A stretch of DNA of 64,000 bases, taken from NCBI RefSeq assembly GCF_001984155.1, contig NZ_MTQO01000047.1:248001-312000 (forward strand), given 5' to 3'. Under the pieces are notes generated by a model. The model worked only from the letters and a program-made list of their open reading frames with translations. It was not told the DNA's origin and did not search any database. Positions within the stretch are counted from its first letter, which is position 1, and each line of letters opens with the position of its first letter. The position numbers were made by a program, and so were the translations under genes. Below are positions 1-8,314 of this stretch, in pieces. The stretch is from Actinosynnema sp. ALI-1.44 (GTDB lineage: Bacteria > Actinomycetota > Actinomycetes > Mycobacteriales > Pseudonocardiaceae).

Positions 1-390
1 TTCCCGCCGGGGACGACCGTGGTCGAGACCGTCACCGACCCGGCGGACGTGCTGGTCACCGGCGATCCGCCGGTGGCGTTCGCCTACACCGGCCAACTGG
101 ACGCGCACCTGCACCTGCACCAGATCGCCGTGGATCCCGCGCACGCGAGACGGGGGATCGGCACCGAACTGATGCGTGCTGTCCTCACCCGCGCCGGGGA
201 CCGTGCGGTCACGTTGACGACGTTCGCCGACGTGCCGTGGAACGGCCCCTGGTATCGCGAGCTCGGGTTCACCGTGTTCGACGAACCCGGCCCTGAACTG
301 GCCGAACTCGTGTCGGAGGAGCGCCGGGCGGGGCTGGATGCGCTGGGCGACCGGCTGGTGATGATCCGGCACGCGCGGATCGGAACATAA
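1..390 (+). CDS. GNAT-family N-acetyltransferase, 5' end cut off by window
   Basis: The frame is open from the first base, so the gene starts upstream and only about 129 residues are visible. The segment LHLHQIAVDPAHARRGIGTE matches GNAT motif A: a beta strand followed by the R/Q-x-x-G-x-G/A acetyl-CoA pyrophosphate loop (here RRGIGT). The later PWYRELGF is typical of motif B. Such enzymes transfer an acetyl group from acetyl-CoA to an amine, and the substrate cannot be told from this sequence. The GTG at base 19 is probably internal rather than the true start, because the preceding codons (FPPGTT) read naturally into the domain. Confidence 0.8.
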   Translation, partial: FPPGTTVVETVTDPADVLVTGDPPVAFAYTGQLDAHLHLHQIAVDPAHARRGIGTELMRAVLTRAGDRAVTLTTFADVPWNGPWYRELGFTVFDEPGPELAELVSEERRAGLDALGDRLVMIRHARIGT

Positions 391-482
391 CGGACACCTT
401 CCGTGATCTGTTGCTGACCAGGCGAGAACGCCTAACCTCCTTGTAAGCAGGGTCACACCGGTGGTTGGGATGGAGGCGCCTG

Positions 483-914
483 ATGCGGATTGCCGACTTG
501 TTGCGCAGCAAAGGGTCTACCGTGGCGACGGCCGAACCGGGAACACCGGTCAGAGAGCTGCTCGCCGCGCTCGCCGAGCACAACATCGGCGCGATGGTCG
601 TCATGGCCGCTGACGACAGCGTGGCCGGGATCGTGTCGGAACGGGACGTCGTGCGTCGCCTGAACGAGATCGGCGCCGGGCTGCTCGACGTGCCGGTCGC
701 CGACATCATGAGCACCGAGGTGTTCACGTGTGGCCCCGACGACTCGGTGGACAGCCTGAGCGTCCTGATGACCGAGCGCCGGATCCGGCACGTGCCGGTG
801 GTCGACGGCGGCGGGCTGGTCGGCATCGTCAGCATCGGTGACGTGGTCAAGAGCCGGATCAGGAAGCTGGAAGAGGACCAGCAGCAGCTCGAGGCGTACA
901 TCAAGCAGGGATAG
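483..914 (+). CDS. Tandem CBS-domain protein
   Basis: This 143-residue protein consists almost entirely of two CBS repeats, at about residues 8-60 and 72-125. Typical strings are IVSERDVVRRL, DIMSTEVFT and RRIRHVPVVDGG. A CBS pair forms a Bateman module that usually binds adenine nucleotides such as AMP, ATP or SAM, or NAD. No enzymatic domain is attached, so it may sense a nucleotide for a partner protein. I chose the ATG at 483 because a GGAGG lies about 6 bases upstream; a TTG at 465 would add six residues without a ribosome site. Its last 14 bases overlap the 3' end of the convergent arylamine N-acetyltransferase gene. Confidence 0.85.
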   Translation: MRIADLLRSKGSTVATAEPGTPVRELLAALAEHNIGAMVVMAADDSVAGIVSERDVVRRLNEIGAGLLDVPVADIMSTEVFTCGPDDSVDSLSVLMTERRIRHVPVVDGGGLVGIVSIGDVVKSRIRKLEEDQQQLEAYIKQG

Positions 915-1695
915 CGGCTTCGACCTGGTCGCGTTCGGCGTCGGTCAGCTCGATGCCGAACGTGCCGGTCAGCACGTCGAGCACCTCGTCGGCGGTGAGG
1001 GTGCGCTTCTCGGCCCGTCCGCCGGGCTCGGCCATGGTCAGCTCGTTGCCGACGAGCGTCTGCCGGTGTTCCGGCGTGGTCGTCTGCACGATCAGCCGTT
1101 GCGCGAACGGCGAGTCAGGGGAGTTCGCGACGTAGAAGTTGGCTGCCGCGAAGTCGCACGCGTACTGGCGCTCGGTCGTGAACCCGTAGAGGTCGACCCA
1201 CTCGCCCTCGGTCAGCGACTGCAGGACCCACTGCTCCTCGATCCTGGTCAGCCGGAACGTCCACGCGCCCTGCCGCATCGTGCCTTCCTCGAACGGCATC
1301 GGCTCGAGCAGGCAGCCGCCGCCCCAGCCGACATCCGTCAGCCATTCGCGGCCGTCGGCCTCGGCGATCGCCATCATGTGGGTTTTGGGCCTGGCGGGCC
1401 CGCCGCCGACCCGGGGCCGGGCGGTGAACCGCTGCACCGGGATGCCCAACCGGTCCAGCGCGGCCGTGTACAGCAGGTTGTGTTCGTAGCAGTAGCCGCC
1501 ACGGTTACGCGCCACCAGCTTCGCCTGGATGCTCGGCAGGTCGAGGCTGGGCGTGGCGCCGAGCAGGACGTCGACGTTCTCGAAAGGGATCGACCTGACG
1601 TGCGCCGCGTGCACCGACCGCAGCGACGGTTCGGTGACACCGATCTTGTGCAGGTACGCCGCGAGGTCGAGCTCGTCGACCGCCCACTCTGACAT
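901..1695 (-). CDS. nat: Arylamine N-acetyltransferase
   Basis: This 264-residue protein has the usual length for bacterial arylamine N-acetyltransferases. These transfer acetyl groups from acetyl-CoA to arylamines or hydrazines through an acetyl-cysteine intermediate. The catalytic triad is visible: Cys69 in RNRGGYCYEHN, His106 in PKTHMMAI and Asp121 in TDVGWGGG. The N-terminal AYLHKIG and RSIPFENVDVLLG are also family signatures. The start lies 4 bases after the stop of the upstream MuiA-like gene, so the two are probably one transcription unit. In actinomycetes these enzymes serve in xenobiotic detoxification or occasionally amide synthesis in secondary metabolism; nothing here distinguishes these roles. 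Confidence 0.93.
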   Translation of the reverse strand: MSEWAVDELDLAAYLHKIGVTEPSLRSVHAAHVRSIPFENVDVLLGATPSLDLPSIQAKLVARNRGGYCYEHNLLYTAALDRLGIPVQRFTARPRVGGGPARPKTHMMAIAEADGREWLTDVGWGGGCLLEPMPFEEGTMRQGAWTFRLTRIEEQWVLQSLTEGEWVDLYGFTTERQYACDFAAANFYVANSPDSPFAQRLIVQTTTPEHRQTLVGNELTMAEPGGRAEKRTLTADEVLDVLTGTFGIELTDAERDQVEAAIPA

Positions 1696-1699
1696 CGTT

Positions 1700-3211
1700 C
1701 TACTCCCGCCAACCCAGTAGTTCCACGCCGCGCTCCACGTCGACCCGGAAACCGACCCGGATCTCGGCCGTCGAGCCGGGATCCAGCGGCACCTGCCAGG
1801 TCAGCTCACCGAGGTCGGTGCGCCGCTGTGGCTCCGGCGTGAAGCTTTCGTCCTTGACCGTGATCCCGCTGTCCCGCGACACCGGAATTTGGTCAAGAAC
1901 AGTGACTTTCGTCGTTCGCCTACTGTAATTGCCGATCTTGGTCAGGTATTCCGCCTGCCTGCGTTTCGTGCCACCGATCACAGCCTTGCTCGCGGTGCGG
2001 CGGACGAGTTCGCGCTCGACGCGGATCGCGTCGTCGACACCCAGGTTGAGCTCGGTCTCCTCGCCGGGTGCCCATGTGTCCAGAGTGGTCGTGCCGACGA
2101 ACTCGGTGCCGTGGAAGACCGAAGCCCGGCCGGGCCGGAGCGTGTGCTCGGAGGTGTTGACGGCGGTGGCCCGCAGGAACGCCGCCAAATCCTGGACCGG
2201 CGCAGTGATGTGGTCGATCGTTGCGGCGAGTTCCAGGACGGCGACAGTCGCGCGGTGGGCCGTGCCGTCCGACGGCACGGCGACCCGCCCACCCGGGTGG
2301 TAGGTCGTGGCTGCCTCACCGTGCTCGACCGCCATCACGGCCTGCGGCGCTGCCGCGTCGAGCGCCATGGCGGCCCCGTACACCGCTTGTTCGGCAGCGA
2401 CCATCGGAACCGGTGGCGGCAACGGACGCTCACGGTCGAGGTACCACGGCTGCAACTCGGGGATCGTCGCGGTGACCGCGGGACGGGCGGTGGACAACGC
2501 GAGCTCGCACTCCGGCCAGTCCTCGCCGGTGAACTGGGTGACCGCCGCGTACCAGGTGACTGCGAGGGTTCGGTCGGTGAGCCGGATGTCGTAGCCGGAC
2601 GTCCACGACGCCTGGTTGACCAGATAGGACAGTTCGAGCTCGCCGGAGCCCTCGACGTCGACCAGCACGGCATGCCGGTCCGGGGAATGGTGGGCGTTGA
2701 GGGTGGCCAGTTCGCGGCCGACGGCGTCGAACTCCTCCTGGACACGCAGCCGCCGTTCGGCCAGTTCCCGTTTGCGCTCAAGCACTTGCCCGAGCTGATC
2801 GCCGAGCGCACCGGTGAGGTCGGCGACGCGGTCGGGCTGGATCTCGCCCTTGGCCAACGCCTTGGCGAACGAGCCACCAGCCTTGTGCCCGAGCCGGTCC
2901 AGCAGACCTGCGCGGCTGTCCTCCACCGCGGCGTGGTCAGCCAGCTCCTGCAAACGCCCGGTGAGATCCCTCGCGGCCTGTTCGAGCTCGGCGACGCGAC
3001 CGTCCTCCGACCGTGGGTTCTGCTCGATGACGACATCGACGCCCAGCACACTGACCTGGCCGCCGACCCGCACGGAGTCACTGACCAGGTCCAACGGCAA
3101 CCCGCCGATCCGCAGCCGCCCGCCTGCGTCGACGGAGGCACGGCGCGTCACGCGGGCTTGCCCGGGATAGACGGTAACGGCGACAATCGGCGCTTCCACA
3201 GTGCTGGTCAC
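1700..3211 (-). CDS. MuiA-like DUF4139/DUF4140 protein
   Basis: This 503-residue protein begins APIVAVTVYPGQARVTRRA, the opening of the DUF4140 N-terminal domain. A helical, probably coiled-coil stretch rich in Glu, Arg and Leu follows at about residues 70-165. The C-terminal DUF4139 beta-rich domain runs from about residue 190, with SYLVNQASWTSGYDIRLTD near its start. The family is named after a mucoidy-inhibitor protein and its biochemical role is not established. The GTG start at 3211 is followed at its other end by nat 4 bases after the stop. The function here stays unknown. Confidence 0.82.
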   Translation of the reverse strand: MTSTVEAPIVAVTVYPGQARVTRRASVDAGGRLRIGGLPLDLVSDSVRVGGQVSVLGVDVVIEQNPRSEDGRVAELEQAARDLTGRLQELADHAAVEDSRAGLLDRLGHKAGGSFAKALAKGEIQPDRVADLTGALGDQLGQVLERKRELAERRLRVQEEFDAVGRELATLNAHHSPDRHAVLVDVEGSGELELSYLVNQASWTSGYDIRLTDRTLAVTWYAAVTQFTGEDWPECELALSTARPAVTATIPELQPWYLDRERPLPPPVPMVAAEQAVYGAAMALDAAAPQAVMAVEHGEAATTYHPGGRVAVPSDGTAHRATVAVLELAATIDHITAPVQDLAAFLRATAVNTSEHTLRPGRASVFHGTEFVGTTTLDTWAPGEETELNLGVDDAIRVERELVRRTASKAVIGGTKRRQAEYLTKIGNYSRRTTKVTVLDQIPVSRDSGITVKDESFTPEPQRRTDLGELTWQVPLDPGSTAEIRVGFRVDVERGVELLGWRE

Positions 3212-3322
3212 GTCGCGAGGCTACCGCCATACTGTGACAGTCACCCGTTGCCGAACGGCCCCGGCGGGCCACACCGCCGTTATGATCATGACTGATGTCA
3301 AGGAGCACGCCCCGAAGCGCGG

Positions 3323-3841
3323 ATGAGCGCCCAGATGTGGGTGCGGACCCCCACCGAGATCCGCCGCCAACGGCGCAGGAAAGCCCACCGCTGCCTCAAC
3401 CACCTGATCATCGCGCCCCTCTGGCCGATGCACGGCGCGAACCTCGGGACATTGCTACGAACGTGTGACGCGGTCGGCGCGTGCCTGGCCGTTCCCCGCT
3501 ATCCCTGGATTCCCCAGGCATTGGCGACTGGCAACACCATGCGGCAGCCGTCGTGTGTGCACTGGGCCAACAACCCACTGCAGTGGTTGCGGTCGCAGCG
3601 TTCTTCGGGGAGCCAGGTCGTCGGCGTGGAGTTGACCGATGAGTCGATTCGTTTGGCTTCGTTGCCTGTGGCTCGCCGCCGGACGGTGGTGGTTCTCGGG
3701 CATGAGCGGGACGGCATACCTGTGGAGGCGACTTCGTTGCTGGACGTGGCGGTGGAGATTCCCATGATGGGTACTGGCATGAGTCTCAACGTTGCCGTGG
3801 CGGGTTCGCTGGTCGCCTACAAGCTTGCCGGACTGGTGTAG
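3323..3841 (+). CDS. TrmH/SpoU-family RNA 2'-O-methyltransferase
   Basis: This 172-residue protein is a minimal SPOUT methyltransferase without an extra RNA-binding domain. Motif 1 is HGANLGTLLRTCDAVGA, motif 2 is VVVLGHERDGIP and motif 3 is MMGTGMSLNVAVAGSLVAYK. Together these form the trefoil knot that binds S-adenosylmethionine and the catalytic Arg/Asn residues. Members methylate ribose 2'-OH groups in tRNA or rRNA, and the target base cannot be assigned. A purine-rich AAGGAG lies about 20 bases before the ATG, rather far, so the translation start is only moderately certain. The last 25 bases overlap the convergent DUF397 gene. Confidence 0.88.
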   Translation: MSAQMWVRTPTEIRRQRRRKAHRCLNHLIIAPLWPMHGANLGTLLRTCDAVGACLAVPRYPWIPQALATGNTMRQPSCVHWANNPLQWLRSQRSSGSQVVGVELTDESIRLASLPVARRRTVVVLGHERDGIPVEATSLLDVAVEIPMMGTGMSLNVAVAGSLVAYKLAGLV

Positions 3842-4005
3842 CCGGTGAGGGCTCGCCAGGCGGATGTGGCGAGGACGAGGGCCCCGGCGTCGCGATTCTT
3901 GGTGTCACGAATCGCGACGGCACCGGGGACAAGGGCAACTTCGACGCACGCGGACTCCGACCCGCTGTAGCTGGACTTCCGCCAACGGGCTGTCTCAAGA
4001 TTCAT
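3817..4005 (-). CDS. DUF397 small protein
   Basis: This 62-residue protein shows the DUF397 pattern: a Trp-Arg-Lys-Ser-Ser-Tyr-Ser opening (ARWRKSSYSGSESACVEVA), a central VAIRDTKNRDAGALV and a Trp near the C-terminus. DUF397 proteins are encoded next to XRE/DUF5753 regulators throughout actinomycetes. In Streptomyces such pairs (WhiJ-like, Scr1-type) influence development and antibiotic production. Here it lies 7 bases downstream of the XRE gene, which fits one operon. It overlaps the tail of the convergent methyltransferase gene by 25 bases. Confidence 0.9.
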   Translation of the reverse strand: MNLETARWRKSSYSGSESACVEVALVPGAVAIRDTKNRDAGALVLATSAWRALTGYTSPASL

Positions 4006-4012
4006 TCTTGTC

Positions 4013-4861
4013 TCAGCTTCTGTCGTAGTAGGCGGCCTTGTCGGCCAGGAAGTTCACCGATTCGAGTGGGTCCAATGCTGCTTTCTGCAGGGTACCGGCC
4101 GCAGCCTGGAACGAGGCCACGTGCTCCGGCTCATCGATGAATCCTGACGACCGCTTGTGCTCCAGCAGAACAAGGGGGCGATCCTTGCGGAACTCAAGAG
4201 TCATGAACGAGCCGTCGAGGCCGGTGTGAGCTCCTTGGGCAAACGGGATCACTCGGACCTCGATGTTGGGGTACATAAGGAGGGAGATGATGTGGCGTAG
4301 CTGTGCGGCCATCACGCGCGGCCCACCGACCGGTCGGCTGATTGCAGCTTCATCGATGATGGTCACGTACTTGGGACAGCCAGGTAGGGTGAGGAGTCGT
4401 TGGCGGTCCAGGCGCGTGTCAGCCATGGACTTCGCGGTCGCGCCGGAGAACTGGAATCCCGACATGAGCGCGTGGATGTACTCCGGTGTCTGCATCAGGC
4501 CGGGTATGCGGAGCATCGCGACGTCGACAATGCGGGTTGCTTCGGCCTCAAAGGCGATCAAGGCGCGTAGGTGCTCGGAGGGCGCATCGCCTGTTGTCTC
4601 CCACCAGCCAGGCAGATCTGCTTCGCGTGCCATCGCGAGCAGTCGTTTCCGCTCTGGACCTGTCACCCCGTAGGCGACCAGCAGTGCCGACACGTCCTCC
4701 GGATTGGCTGCGCGGTTGCCGAGTTCCATGCGGTTCAGGGTCGCCGGGGACATACCCACGCGTCTCGCCGCTTCCCTGGTGTTCAACCCCGCCGCATGCC
4801 GGAATTCCGTCAGTTCGGCCGCAAGTCCTCGGATCCTTGCTGTTCCGCGCTTTCGCTGCAT
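4013..4861 (-). CDS. XRE-family helix-turn-helix regulator with DUF5753
   Basis: This 282-residue protein has an N-terminal Cro/C1-type helix-turn-helix at about residues 12-65 (LNTREAARRVGMSPATLNRME). A DUF5753 domain follows to the C-terminus, with the family signatures MLRIPGLMQTPEYIHALM and FMTLEFRKDRPLVLLEH. This architecture with a downstream DUF397 partner is a hallmark of actinomycete genomes, which hold many paralogous pairs. The regulator probably binds DNA and is modulated by its partner. The promoter region downstream in coordinates (4862-4984) carries no other gene. Targets cannot be predicted. Confidence 0.93.
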   Translation of the reverse strand: MQRKRGTARIRGLAAELTEFRHAAGLNTREAARRVGMSPATLNRMELGNRAANPEDVSALLVAYGVTGPERKRLLAMAREADLPGWWETTGDAPSEHLRALIAFEAEATRIVDVAMLRIPGLMQTPEYIHALMSGFQFSGATAKSMADTRLDRQRLLTLPGCPKYVTIIDEAAISRPVGGPRVMAAQLRHIISLLMYPNIEVRVIPFAQGAHTGLDGSFMTLEFRKDRPLVLLEHKRSSGFIDEPEHVASFQAAAGTLQKAALDPLESVNFLADKAAYYDRS

Positions 4862-4984
4862 GCGCGCATCACATCGTGTGGATCTTGGTCCGCGCTACTA
4901 CACGATCGAGTCACTTGTCTCCGGTGGCGAGACATTGAGTACCGCCAGGCCAACCCCTAACCTGACGGCCTCTTCCCGACAGTG

Positions 4985-5299
4985 TCAGTCGCGGATGGCT
5001 GCTACCTGCTCGGCGCTGCGGGCCGTGCACGTGCGGACCCACAGCTCATAGCCGCCCAGTGCCCTGCTGCAGTTCCAGCCGGTCCAGCGGCCCGCCTGGG
5101 CACCACTGCCGCCTGCCCAGTCACAGCTCCGCTTGCTGCTGAAGCCTTCCTCCTGCTTCTTGTACGGCGTGCAACCCTGCACACTCACGCCCTCTGCCGC
5201 GCATGCCTGCGTTGACGCGATCGCTGGCTGGACCACCGCCAGTGAACCGGCTGTGACCGCCGCCAGGACCGCGCCCCGGACCATCATTCGAATACTCAC
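4985..5299 (-). CDS. Small secreted cysteine-containing protein
   Basis: This 104-residue protein has a clear Sec signal peptide, with Arg-rich start SIRMMVRG, a hydrophobic core and cleavage probably after AIA-S near residue 28. The mature part is about 75 residues with six cysteines, suggesting three disulfides, and is rich in Gly, Trp and Ser. It shares no family signature I recognise. It stands alone between the XRE gene and the FHA gene, all on the minus strand. It could be an extracellular structural or antimicrobial-like peptide, but that is a guess. Confidence 0.6.
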   Translation of the reverse strand: MSIRMMVRGAVLAAVTAGSLAVVQPAIASTQACAAEGVSVQGCTPYKKQEEGFSSKRSCDWAGGSGAQAGRWTGWNCSRALGGYELWVRTCTARSAEQVAAIRD

Positions 5300-5355
5300 G
5301 CCGTGCAGTCTCGCATGATCTTGTGCTCGCCCGCGTTGCGGGAAAGCTCACATGC

Positions 5356-6027
5356 TCAGTCCGCGTGCAGCGTGATGGTCGTCCAGGCTCCTATGTGGAT
5401 TCTATCGCCGTCCTCCAGCGAACGCGGGGTGTTGGGTTTCAAAGTGTCCCTGCGGTGGTTCAGGGTTGTTCCGTTCGCCGAGTTGATGTCCACTATGGCC
5501 CAGCCGCCGTCCGGCTGCGCCACCAGCAGTGCGTGCAGCCTCGACACCCCCGGGTCCTCCGGTGGCCCGGTCAGGTCTATGTCCGGCTGGATTCCCCTTG
5601 TCGCGCTTCTTCTTCCGATGCTCACCTGGTCGCCGCGCAGTTCGAAGTGCCTGTCCGGGCAGTAGGGCGGGAACATGATCGAGTCCGCGTCCGGCCCGCC
5701 GTCGGCTTTCACGCTCTCGTAGTACTTCCTGTCCGCCGACACCACCACCGACCACGTCCCTGTCTTCGGCGTCGTGACCGGCGCCGGGGGCGTCGCCACT
5801 GGTTCTTCCGCTGCCGGTTCTGGTTGCTTCGGCGGGGGAGCCGCCAACGAGTCCGCTCCGCAGTCCTCGCAGAACCGGTCGTCCAGCGGCGCTCCGCACG
5901 CGGGGCATTCCCGTGACCGCACGGGTTCCGGCGCCGTCGTCGGGGCAGGCGAGGCAGGCGAGGCTTCGGCCAGGCCGCAGATCTCGCAGAAGCCGTCGTC
6001 TCCCCATGCGTGCACGCAGTCCGCCAT
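5356..6027 (-). CDS. FHA-domain protein with N-terminal zinc ribbons
   Basis: This 223-residue protein has a C-terminal forkhead-associated domain (about residues 125-223), which binds phosphothreonine peptides. Diagnostic strings are VSIGRRSATRG, DPGVSRLHALL and DINSANGTTLN. The N-terminus has Cys pairs in FCEICG and in CPACGAPLDDRFCEDCG, probable zinc ribbons, then a Pro/Ala-rich linker. I chose the ATG at 6027 because it overlaps the stop of the vWA gene as TGATG; an upstream in-frame start at 6363 would overlap that gene by over 300 bases. It is the last gene of the pknG operon and is a good candidate reader or substrate of the kinase, as GarA is for mycobacterial PknG. The GarA ETTxx phospho-acceptor motif is not present. 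Confidence 0.88.
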   Translation of the reverse strand: MADCVHAWGDDGFCEICGLAEASPASPAPTTAPEPVRSRECPACGAPLDDRFCEDCGADSLAAPPPKQPEPAAEEPVATPPAPVTTPKTGTWSVVVSADRKYYESVKADGGPDADSIMFPPYCPDRHFELRGDQVSIGRRSATRGIQPDIDLTGPPEDPGVSRLHALLVAQPDGGWAIVDINSANGTTLNHRRDTLKPNTPRSLEDGDRIHIGAWTTITLHAD

Positions 6028-7319
6028 CAGTCCTCCCCGGACTTGCGGCCGACCCGTTTGGTCACCTGCGACCTGCTTTCCAGCGTCATCGCGTCCACCG
6101 TCGCGACCTCGCGCTTCAGCCTGATCGTGCCGTGCACCGGGTCGACCACGTCCACGACCTTCGCCAGGAGTTTCGCGGTGTCCTCGTGGCCCGACTCGTG
6201 CGCCAGCTTCACCGCGCGGCCCAGTTTCGCCGTCGCCGACTCGATCTGGCCCGCGCGCTGCGCCTCCAGGCCCTCCTCGATCGCGGACGCCAATTCCGCC
6301 TGGCCGGTGTAGTGCGCCACTTCGGGGTTGATCTTCGTCGACAACGCCGTGTCGTCCGTCCACACCGCCAGGATCTGACCCTTGCCGAGCACGTCACCCG
6401 ACGGCGACACCAGGCTCACCCGGCCCGCCAGCATCTTGTCGCCGACGTTCGCCGGGTTGACCTGCACGCACACGTGGTAGTCACGGCTTTCCGAGCCCCA
6501 CGCGCCCGTCGGGTAGTCGCCACTGCGGGCCGCGGACTCCACGCGGCGGTCGGTCAGGTCCGTCAGGGTCGGCTCGACCTGCTTGACGAACTTCACGGTC
6601 GCGCCCTGCGGCGTCCACAGCCGCAACGACACGTCCGCGACTTCCTTGCCCATCGCGTTCGACGTCATCGCGCGGAAGTCGGCCTCCAGACCGTCCGGCT
6701 CCGCCACGATGTCCACAGTGCCCAGCAGCGCCGTCGAGATCCGCCGCAGCTCCTTGACCTCCCAGTCCGTTCCCACGCCACGGCAGTCGCACACGAAGTG
6801 GCCGGTCACGCCTTCCAGGATCCGCTCGAGCTTCTTCGGCCGCTCGTGCACGTTCTGCCCGTCGGTCAACAGGATCGCGTGCCGCAACGGGCTCGTCTGC
6901 GTCGAGAACAGCTCACGCGCCAGCAGCAGCCATTCGCCCATCGCCGTTCCGCCGTCCGCGCGCAACGCGTTCACCGCGCGCTTGGCCTCTTCACGCGACA
7001 ACGCCGTCGCCGGGCGCATGCCGAGTCGTGGCGGATAGACCAGGTCGGCCCGCTCGGAACCGGACACCACCGCGAAGTTCACGCCGTCACGCAACGCGTC
7101 GATCGCCGCGGCGGTCGCGCGTTTGGCCGCCGCCAGCTTCGTCGCCGGGTGCTGCATCGAGCCCGAGGTGTCGATGATGATCACCTCGGCCGCGTCGGTT
7201 CCGGTCGGCGCGGCCTGTGCGGCGTTGCCTGACGCCGTCACCGTCACGATCGCGTTGACCTCCGCCGCGCCCTGCGGCAGGTATTCGTTCTGGTAGACCT
7301 CGACCTGGAAATCCGTCAC
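6027..7319 (-). CDS. von Willebrand factor A domain protein
   Basis: This 430-residue protein has a vWA domain beginning near residue 45, with a complete MIDAS metal site, Asp50-x-Ser52-x-Ser54, in VIIIDTSGSM. The remainder is a beta-rich middle (DVSLRLWTPQGATVKFVKQ) and a helical C-terminus. Such proteins usually bind partners in a Mg-dependent way. The GTG at 7319 overlaps the stop of the PP2C gene as GTGA; the longer frame beginning at 7472 would run inside the phosphatase gene. Its position between phosphatase and FHA genes suggests a scaffold or effector of the PknG signalling operon. Confidence 0.87.
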   Translation of the reverse strand: MTDFQVEVYQNEYLPQGAAEVNAIVTVTASGNAAQAAPTGTDAAEVIIIDTSGSMQHPATKLAAAKRATAAAIDALRDGVNFAVVSGSERADLVYPPRLGMRPATALSREEAKRAVNALRADGGTAMGEWLLLARELFSTQTSPLRHAILLTDGQNVHERPKKLERILEGVTGHFVCDCRGVGTDWEVKELRRISTALLGTVDIVAEPDGLEADFRAMTSNAMGKEVADVSLRLWTPQGATVKFVKQVEPTLTDLTDRRVESAARSGDYPTGAWGSESRDYHVCVQVNPANVGDKMLAGRVSLVSPSGDVLGKGQILAVWTDDTALSTKINPEVAHYTGQAELASAIEEGLEAQRAGQIESATAKLGRAVKLAHESGHEDTAKLLAKVVDVVDPVHGTIRLKREVATVDAMTLESRSQVTKRVGRKSGED

Positions 7320-8296
7320 GGCACACGCCCCTCCCAAGGTATGACCACGACTGTGATGTTGTCGTGCCCGCCGAGCTCGTTGGCAATGCTCGTCAACTCG
7401 GCCGCGACTTTCAATGGTTCCGCGTCGGAAACCCTGGCCGCCAACGACTCCGCGTCCGGCAGGTAGTTCCACAGCCCGTCACTGCACAGCAGCAGCCTGC
7501 CCGGCGCCTCCGGGGAGATGACGACCACGTGCGGTGGCGCCTGTTCGGCGTCGGCGCCGACCCAGCGGGCCAACGCGTGCGCGTTCAGGCTCGCCGAGGC
7601 TTCCTGCTCGTCCATCCCGGCTGCCACGAGCTGCGCGACCAACGTGTCGTCCGTGGTGAGGCGGCGTGACGGGACGTCAGGCGACGACGACACCCAATAC
7701 GCCCTGCTGTCCCCGATCCAGCCGACGGTGATCTCGGACGGCGTTACGACCGCGGACACCAAAGTGCACGAGGGCGCGGTGTCGGGGGAGTTCGGCCGAG
7801 CCAGCTCGCCGACCGCCGCGTAGGCCGCCGCCGCGCCGTCCTCCGTCGCGGAGCGCGGGGACGAACCGGACAGCAACTCGTCCACTATGGACTCGATGGC
7901 CGCGTCGACCGCGGCCTGCGACGCCGAGTCGGCCCGTTCGGTCGACCCGACGCCGTCGCACAGCACACCGACGATCGACCGCGGGTCTTCGGCGGGCCCG
8001 ACGACACCGAACGCCATCGAGTCCTCGTTGCGGGCGCGTGAGCGGCCACGGTCGCTCACCCCGGCCACCAGCCCGAGGTCGAACTCCATCCGATCGCGGC
8101 CGGTCGGCTGCGCACGGCCGCAGGTCTCGCAGAACCCGTCCGAGCTCACCGAGCCGCCGCAGCCGACACACCCGGTGCCGTCGACGCGGCCGATCGGCCC
8201 GCCGGACGGTGTCCTGCGCAGCTGGAGGCTGCCACCGCAGTTCTCGCAGTAGCGGTCGGTCGCCTCAGCCGGTTCTCCGCAGTCAGGGCAGTTCAC
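7316..8296 (-). CDS. PP2C-type Ser/Thr phosphatase with zinc ribbons
   Basis: This 326-residue protein opens with two Cys4 ribbons: CPDCGEPAEATDRYCENCG (Cys 3, 6, 17, 20) and a second at Cys 43, 46, 56, 59. A PP2C domain runs from about residue 75 to the end, with metal-binding motifs RNEDS near residue 90, VLCDGVGS, WIGDSRAY, LLCSDGLWN and GGHDNITVVV. It would remove phosphate from Ser/Thr residues with Mn/Mg. It follows pknG by 18 bases and overlaps the vWA gene by 4, so it is very likely the phosphatase that opposes the kinase. The start is GTG with GGGAGAAG upstream. Confidence 0.93.
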   Translation of the reverse strand: MNCPDCGEPAEATDRYCENCGGSLQLRRTPSGGPIGRVDGTGCVGCGGSVSSDGFCETCGRAQPTGRDRMEFDLGLVAGVSDRGRSRARNEDSMAFGVVGPAEDPRSIVGVLCDGVGSTERADSASQAAVDAAIESIVDELLSGSSPRSATEDGAAAAYAAVGELARPNSPDTAPSCTLVSAVVTPSEITVGWIGDSRAYWVSSSPDVPSRRLTTDDTLVAQLVAAGMDEQEASASLNAHALARWVGADAEQAPPHVVVISPEAPGRLLLCSDGLWNYLPDAESLAARVSDAEPLKVAAELTSIANELGGHDNITVVVIPWEGRVP

Positions 8297-8314
8297 GTGT
8301 TTCGCTTCTCCCGC

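Noticed and set aside
6028-6363. A longer N-terminus for the FHA protein
   Set aside because: It would overlap the vWA gene by over 300 bases; the ATG at 6027 fits the operon's start/stop overlaps and begins directly at the zinc-ribbon segment.
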